A stretch of 28,238 nt of DNA from Campylobacterales bacterium (GTDB taxonomy: Bacteria; Campylobacterota; Campylobacteria; Campylobacterales; SZUA-545), in assembly GCA_025800305.1 (NCBI GenBank), contig JAOXRY010000097.1, forward strand, positions 1 through 28,238. Direction: 5' to 3'. The notes beneath the pieces were generated by a model. The model was not told the origin of the DNA. It saw only the letters and a program-made list of their open reading frames with translations, and searched no databases. The translations under genes and the position numbers were made by a program. Below, piece after piece: positions 24,081 to 28,238 of this stretch. The stretch's first letter is position 1. Every line of letters begins with the position of its first letter.

Positions 24081-26465
24081 TTATTGGCAGCCCTCACACT
24101 CAACACTTCTATCCATAACCTCATTTTTTATTTCTGGAGATTCACTTCTGAGATAATAAGTTGATTTTAAACCTAATTTCCATGCTAGTGTATATAGTTC
24201 ATGAAGTATTCTACCACTTGCTTTATCGATTGTAAAGAAAATATTTAGACTTTGTCCTTGATCTATCCATTTTTGTCTAATCGCTGCTGCTTGTACCAAT
24301 ATTTTCTGATCTAAATCATAAGCAGGAGTATAGTGTTCCCAATTTTCGACATTTAAGTTTGGAACAACCACTGGAATCATTCCTGAAAGGTTCTCTTCAA
24401 ACCACTTTCTTTTATAAACTGGCTCAATTGCTTGTGTTGTCCCAACTAAAATTGAAATTGAAGATGTAGGAGCAATAGCCATTAAATAACCATTTCTCAT
24501 ACCTTTTTTTCTTACTTTAGATCTTAAATCATCCCAGTTATATTCATAACCAAATAGACCACCTCTATCCATTAATTTTTTTGCTTCTTTATTTGCAGTA
24601 TCAATTGGTAAGATTCCCTCTGACCACTTAGATCCCATAAAATCAGGATATGTTCCTTTTTCAGTTGCTAGGTTACTTGAAGTATCAATAGCGTTATAAG
24701 AGATCATCTCCATAACTTCATCAATCTTTCTAAAGTGTTCTTCACTTCCCCAGCTAATTTTACAATCAGCTAACATTTGGGCTTCACCCATAACACCAAG
24801 ACCAATTGCTCTAGATCTTAGGTTTGTAGCTTTTACTTTTCTAACAGGATAAAAGTTAAGATCAATTACATTATCCAACATTCTTACTGCAACTGGAACA
24901 ACTCTTTCGATATCCTCTTTTGTATTTACTCTTGATAGGTTCACACTAGCTAAATTACAAACAGCTGTTCTTCCATCATCGACTCTTTTTTCGACAATAA
25001 AGATCTTCTTACCATTTAATGTATCTGTTGAAGTTAGTTTATTTGCTTTTTTGATGTTACCTTCGTCTGTTGTCACATCAGCATACTCTTCAAAATACTC
25101 ATATGTTCCATCTTCAAACTCTACCTGAACCTCATAGTGGTTTGGATTTGTGTTTTGGAAGATCTCAGTACAAAGGTTAGAACTTCTAATAACACCTTCA
25201 TGGTTATTTGGATTGGTAACGTTTGCTGTATCTTTAAAGCAAAGGAAAGGACTTCCTGTCTCAAAATAAGAAAGAAGAACTTTCTTCCATAGATCTTTTG
25301 CTTTAATTGTTACTTTCTTAATACTCTCATCTGCTTCATAAGCTAAATATTTCTCTTTAAATTCATCACCATAAAGATCTGTAAGATCTGCGCACTGTTC
25401 AGGATCAAGTAGTGACCAATCTTCATTGGCTTCAACTCTCTCCATAAAAAGATCACTAATCCAAAGTGCTGGAAAAAGATCATGGGCTCTACGTCTCTCT
25501 TCTCCTGAGTTCTTTTTAAGATCTAAGAAATCTAAAATATCCATATGCCATGTTTCAATATAGACACTAATAGCACCTTTTCTAGTCCCTAACTGATCAA
25601 CAGCAACCGCGACGTCATTTGTGATTTTCAAAAAAGGTACAATACCACCAGCAGCGTTTTTATGACCATCGATAAAACCACCTAGTGCTCTTACCTTACT
25701 CCAATCCCAGCCAATACCGCCACCATATTTAGATAGTAACGCCATCTCTTTGTAAGCGTCAAAAATACCTTCAATATTATCTGGTGTACTTCCAACAAAA
25801 CAAGATGATAATTGGTGTCTTGGTGTTCTTGCATTGGAAAGTGTAGGTGTAGCAACCATTACTTCAAAACTTGAGATCACATCATAGAATTTTTTTGCCC
25901 ACTCCTGAGGGTTGTCCTCATTTTGAGCAAGAAACATTGAAACACCCATAAACATCTGTTGAGGAAGTTCGATTGGTTCACCATCTTTGTTTTTAATTAA
26001 ATATCTATCGTAAAGAGTTTTAATTCCAAGGTAATTGAACTGAAGGTCTCTCTCTGGTTTTAAATAGTTTCCTAAATCTTCAAGGTCATATTTGCTTCCA
26101 AGACCTTTAATAATTCTTCCTCCAGCTTCACCAATTTCAATATAGTTTTTAAAAGGTCCATATGGTGTGCCTTTGTGTCCATCTGTTGCACGTCCTGCTC
26201 TGTGGTATAAATCATATAAAAATAGTCTTGCTGCAACAAATGTCCAATCTGGTACATCTACATCAATTTTATCAACAGCAGTATGAATAAGAGTTTGTTG
26301 AATTTCTATTGAAGTCATTCCATCACGAAATTGAATTTTTGCATCTAACTCAAGTTCTGACTGAGATACTCCACTTAAACCTTCTACTGCATCTTTTGTA
26401 TATTTTTGAATTTTTGTAATATCTAGTGGCTCTTTGGCACCACTTCTTTTTATGACAGTAATCAT
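24081..26465 (-). CDS. nrdA: Class Ia ribonucleoside-diphosphate reductase, alpha subunit
   Basis: Reduces ribonucleoside diphosphates for DNA synthesis with a radical supplied by NrdB, which is not in the window. The 794-residue protein has an N-terminal ATP-cone (about 2-90, ITVIKRSGAKEPLDITKIQK), the catalytic cysteines C222 (LSSCFVGS), C432 in NLCTEIF (with N430 and E434) and C503 (AVCNLASVNL), the barrel motifs, the paired tyrosines of the radical path (TYYLRSES) and the C-terminal redox pair in ECEGCQ. Compared with the E. coli enzyme the distance between the second and third cysteine is about 50 residues longer, an insert (about 440-498) rich in acidic and aromatic residues. ATG at 26465 has AAGGA seven bases upstream. 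Confidence 0.97.
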   Translation of the reverse strand: MITVIKRSGAKEPLDITKIQKYTKDAVEGLSGVSQSELELDAKIQFRDGMTSIEIQQTLIHTAVDKIDVDVPDWTFVAARLFLYDLYHRAGRATDGHKGTPYGPFKNYIEIGEAGGRIIKGLGSKYDLEDLGNYLKPERDLQFNYLGIKTLYDRYLIKNKDGEPIELPQQMFMGVSMFLAQNEDNPQEWAKKFYDVISSFEVMVATPTLSNARTPRHQLSSCFVGSTPDNIEGIFDAYKEMALLSKYGGGIGWDWSKVRALGGFIDGHKNAAGGIVPFLKITNDVAVAVDQLGTRKGAISVYIETWHMDILDFLDLKKNSGEERRRAHDLFPALWISDLFMERVEANEDWSLLDPEQCADLTDLYGDEFKEKYLAYEADESIKKVTIKAKDLWKKVLLSYFETGSPFLCFKDTANVTNPNNHEGVIRSSNLCTEIFQNTNPNHYEVQVEFEDGTYEYFEEYADVTTDEGNIKKANKLTSTDTLNGKKIFIVEKRVDDGRTAVCNLASVNLSRVNTKEDIERVVPVAVRMLDNVIDLNFYPVRKVKATNLRSRAIGLGVMGEAQMLADCKISWGSEEHFRKIDEVMEMISYNAIDTSSNLATEKGTYPDFMGSKWSEGILPIDTANKEAKKLMDRGGLFGYEYNWDDLRSKVRKKGMRNGYLMAIAPTSSISILVGTTQAIEPVYKRKWFEENLSGMIPVVVPNLNVENWEHYTPAYDLDQKILVQAAAIRQKWIDQGQSLNIFFTIDKASGRILHELYTLAWKLGLKSTYYLRSESPEIKNEVMDRSVECEGCQ

Positions 26466-26492
26466 ACTAATTCCTTACATTTTCTAGATAGA

Positions 26493-26498
26493 ATCATA
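26493..26498 (-). promoter_or_regulatory. Candidate -10 box for nrdA
   Basis: Minus-strand TATGAT (five of six to TATAAT) preceded by A/T-rich tracts (TTTTTTTAGCAAAAAAAG) would start a transcript about 20 bases before the nrdA ATG. T-rich upstream tracts in place of a -35 are typical of Campylobacterota vegetative promoters. Confidence 0.35.
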
Positions 26499-26607
26499 CT
26501 CTTTTTTTGCTAAAAAAATAGAGAAAAAATCAAGGTAATTGACAAGTGATTTTCCATGAAATTTTTAGTTTTTTTTTCAAATATCATTTATCCATAGCCA
26601 ATTTCTG

Positions 26608-26613
26608 TATAAT
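26608..26613 (+). promoter_or_regulatory. Candidate -10 box for the REC-GGDEF-EAL gene
   Basis: A perfect TATAAT on the plus strand, 50 bases before the TTG start. The upstream stretch is T-rich with no clear -35. Transcription would begin near 26620, at the edge of the FNR-type palindrome. Confidence 0.45.
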
Positions 26614-26620
26614 AAATTAG

Positions 26621-26634
26621 TTGATTTAAATCAA
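26621..26634. promoter_or_regulatory. FNR/CRP-family consensus palindrome TTGAT-N4-ATCAA
   Basis: TTGATTTAAATCAA is a perfect 14-bp palindrome equal to the FNR/ANR consensus half-sites TTGAT and ATCAA with a four-base spacer. It lies just downstream of the plus-strand TATAAT, where a bound regulator would block transcription of the response-regulator gene. It is about 160 bp from the nrdA start. No FNR-family gene is in the window, so the binding protein is unknown. Confidence 0.5.
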
Positions 26635-26663
26635 TGGTATTAAATTAAGAAAGCAAAAATCCT

Positions 26664-28238
26664 TTGGAAGATAATTTAAAAACAAATAATGTCAGAGAAC
26701 TAACTAAAGAGTTTGTTGTCCTTTTTATAGAGGATGACAGTGATACACGGAACAATATGCTTAGTCTTTTGGAATCTTTTTTCTTTAAAGTAGACACTGC
26801 AGAAGATGGTTCAGAAGGTCTAAAAAAATATAATCAATTTTTTAATAAAAATGGTTACTTCTATGATATCGTTATAACAGATCTTGAAATGCCAAAAATC
26901 AATGGATTTGATCTTGTCAATAAGCTTAAATCCATTAACCCTGAACTTCACGCTATTATCTCCTCTGCTTACTCAGATATAAACAACTTAAAAGAAGCCA
27001 TCAATATAGGTGTTGATGGTTTTTTAGAGAAACCATTTAATCAACATAATTTTTACAATGTACTTTACAACTGTGCTAAATGTATTCTTTCAAAAAATGA
27101 TGAAAGAATTAAATCAGCAGAACTAAAAAAAGCTGTCGATATAAAAACAAAAATCATTGCAGAGAGCCTAAAAATAGATAACATGACTCAGCTTCCTAAT
27201 AGTGTTGCTCTTACTGAAAAATTAAAAACCATAACAAAAGAACACATTACAGTACTTTTAGATATTGATAGATATTCAGATATTAACTATACCTATGGAG
27301 TTGAATTTGGAGATCAACTTTTACTGGAAATTGTTGAACTACTAAAAACGACCATTCCAGCTTATGGTCAACTTTTTAGACTAGGTTCAGATGAGTTTAT
27401 AGTATTAATTGAAGGTAATCTGTTGGAAGCTACCAGCTACGCTGAAATGGTTCTGGGATTTTTTAAAACTCATCTTATTACCCATGACGATATAGATATT
27501 AGAATCAATTGGAATATTGGCATTAGCACCGAAAAAGAAGATCAAATCTCAACAGCAAAACTTGCAATAAAAATTCTTAAAGATAACCAAGGTATGCCAT
27601 ATAAAATATATAAGCATAACTCAGAGCTTTTAAAAAGTCAAAAAGAGAATATAAATAAAGCCCATATACTGAAAGAGCTTTTAGTAAACGACCCTGTAAG
27701 ACCTTATTTCCAACCAATTGTAGATGTTCAAACAAAAGAGATTGTAAAATATGAGGCTCTAGCAAGGCTTCATGACAATAGTAAATGCTACTATCCAGAC
27801 GAGTTTCTAGAGTCTGCTAAAGCTACAAAAATGCTTTCCGTAATCACAAAAAACATGATCTCCAAAAGCTTAAAGATAGCCAAAGAAAAAAACATTGCTA
27901 TCTCTTTGAATATTTCTCAACAAGACTTTAACAGTGACTATTTAGTTGACTTTTTAAAAATCGCTACGATGAAAAATAAAATAGAACCTAAAAATGTTTC
28001 TTTGGAAATTTTAGAAGATATAGCGACCAATGATAATGCAGCAATTGCAAAGCAGATTAATAACTTAAAAGAGTTAGGTTTTATTATTGCTATCGATGAC
28101 TTTGGAAGTGAAAATGCAAATTTTTCCAGACTTCTTGATATTAAAGCAGACCTAATCAAGATAGATGGACTCTTTATTAAAGATCTGGATACCAATGAGG
28201 AAAGCGTAAAGATTGTCCGTTCCATTGTTTATTTAGCC
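26664..28238 (+). CDS. REC-GGDEF-EAL response regulator, probable c-di-GMP phosphodiesterase (right end cut off)
   Basis: An uninterrupted frame of 525 codons to the window edge. Domain order: receiver domain (about 17-130) with acidic pair in IEDD, phospho-acceptor D73 (VITDLEMP), S101 and K123 (EKPF). Then a GGDEF-like domain (about 170-330) with DNMTQLPN, LDIDRYSDINYTYGVEFGDQ and GSDEF (241-245) in place of GGDEF, and no RxxD inhibitory site. Then an EAL domain from about 340 with E364-A-L (KYEALARL), SLNISQQDF, a Glu in LEILED, IAIDDFGS and LIKIDGLF. All EAL metal and catalytic positions up to the edge look present, so c-di-GMP breakdown under phosphorelay control is likely, with the GGDEF perhaps a GTP sensor. 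The only possible start after the upstream in-frame stop is TTG at 26664, with a weak AAGAAAG site. Confidence 0.88.
   Translation, partial: MEDNLKTNNVRELTKEFVVLFIEDDSDTRNNMLSLLESFFFKVDTAEDGSEGLKKYNQFFNKNGYFYDIVITDLEMPKINGFDLVNKLKSINPELHAIISSAYSDINNLKEAINIGVDGFLEKPFNQHNFYNVLYNCAKCILSKNDERIKSAELKKAVDIKTKIIAESLKIDNMTQLPNSVALTEKLKTITKEHITVLLDIDRYSDINYTYGVEFGDQLLLEIVELLKTTIPAYGQLFRLGSDEFIVLIEGNLLEATSYAEMVLGFFKTHLITHDDIDIRINWNIGISTEKEDQISTAKLAIKILKDNQGMPYKIYKHNSELLKSQKENINKAHILKELLVNDPVRPYFQPIVDVQTKEIVKYEALARLHDNSKCYYPDEFLESAKATKMLSVITKNMISKSLKIAKEKNIAISLNISQQDFNSDYLVDFLKIATMKNKIEPKNVSLEILEDIATNDNAAIAKQINNLKELGFIIAIDDFGSENANFSRLLDIKADLIKIDGLFIKDLDTNEESVKIVRSIVYLA

Noticed and set aside
24963..25160. 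Intein in nrdA
   Set aside because: NrdA is a known intein host, but the extra segment is only about 50 residues, with no Cys/Ser splice start, no HN end and no endonuclease motifs.
26621..26634. FNR box as the direct activator site of nrdA
   Set aside because: The likely nrdA -10 box (26498-26493) puts the palindrome about 140 bases upstream, too far for ordinary class I or II activation; it is better placed for the plus-strand gene.
1..28238. CRISPR arrays, tRNA or rRNA genes, insertion sequences, attachment sites
   Set aside because: No regularly spaced repeats, cloverleaf-like sequences, transposase frames or terminal inverted repeats were noticed on reading both strands.

Overview
This AT-rich window looks like chromosomal DNA of a Campylobacterota (epsilonproteobacterial) species, free-living or Arcobacter/Sulfurimonas-like in flavour. 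The evidence is the tightly packed one-direction gene order, the short BioB form, a NrdA with a lineage-type insert, a small secreted ATP-dependent DNA ligase, and a NosL-like lipoprotein. The genus cannot be fixed from the sequence alone. No rRNA, tRNA, insertion sequence, phage gene or CRISPR array was seen, and no gap between genes exceeds about 200 bp.

Layout. Everything from about 26465 down to 1 is transcribed on the minus strand; only the last gene (26664 to the right edge) is on plus. Read in the direction of transcription, the minus-strand run starts with nrdA (ribonucleotide reductase). Next come a 311-residue protein of unknown function and a methyl-accepting chemotaxis protein, which share a similar C-terminal tail. 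A weak hairpin follows, then a NosL-like lipoprotein with a UreH/DsbD-type membrane protein (probably metal handling), uvrB, nadA, an ExoX-like exonuclease, a small membrane protein, bioB, a CPA2 antiporter and dnaE. A perfect 15-bp inverted repeat lies directly on the dnaE start.

From 9984 to 1 the genes form a cell-surface polysaccharide cluster. It encodes UDP-glucuronate 4-epimerase, a second epimerase, a UDP-HexNAc-type dehydrogenase, UDP-glucose dehydrogenase, the complete dTDP-L-rhamnose set rmlA-C-D-B, a GT4 glycosyltransferase, and the first 46 codons of what looks like an O-antigen ligase/polymerase. Together these would supply UDP-glucuronate, UDP-galacturonate, an N-acetylhexosaminuronate and dTDP-rhamnose for assembling an O-antigen or capsule. 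Two exported DNA-handling genes sit inside it: a ComEA-like helix-hairpin-helix protein and a LigE-type ligase.

The plus-strand gene is a REC-GGDEF-EAL response regulator, cut by the window edge. Its EAL domain looks intact and its GGDEF motif is degenerate (GSDEF). A consensus FNR-type palindrome lies in its promoter region.

Most worth a second look: rfbD has no usable ATG/GTG/TTG start (its frame opens ATG-GTG-TAA-ATT-ATT-ATT), BioB has Val where a [2Fe-2S] Cys ligand is expected, the dnaE start lies inside a perfect palindrome, and the ligase/ComEA pair sits in a sugar operon.
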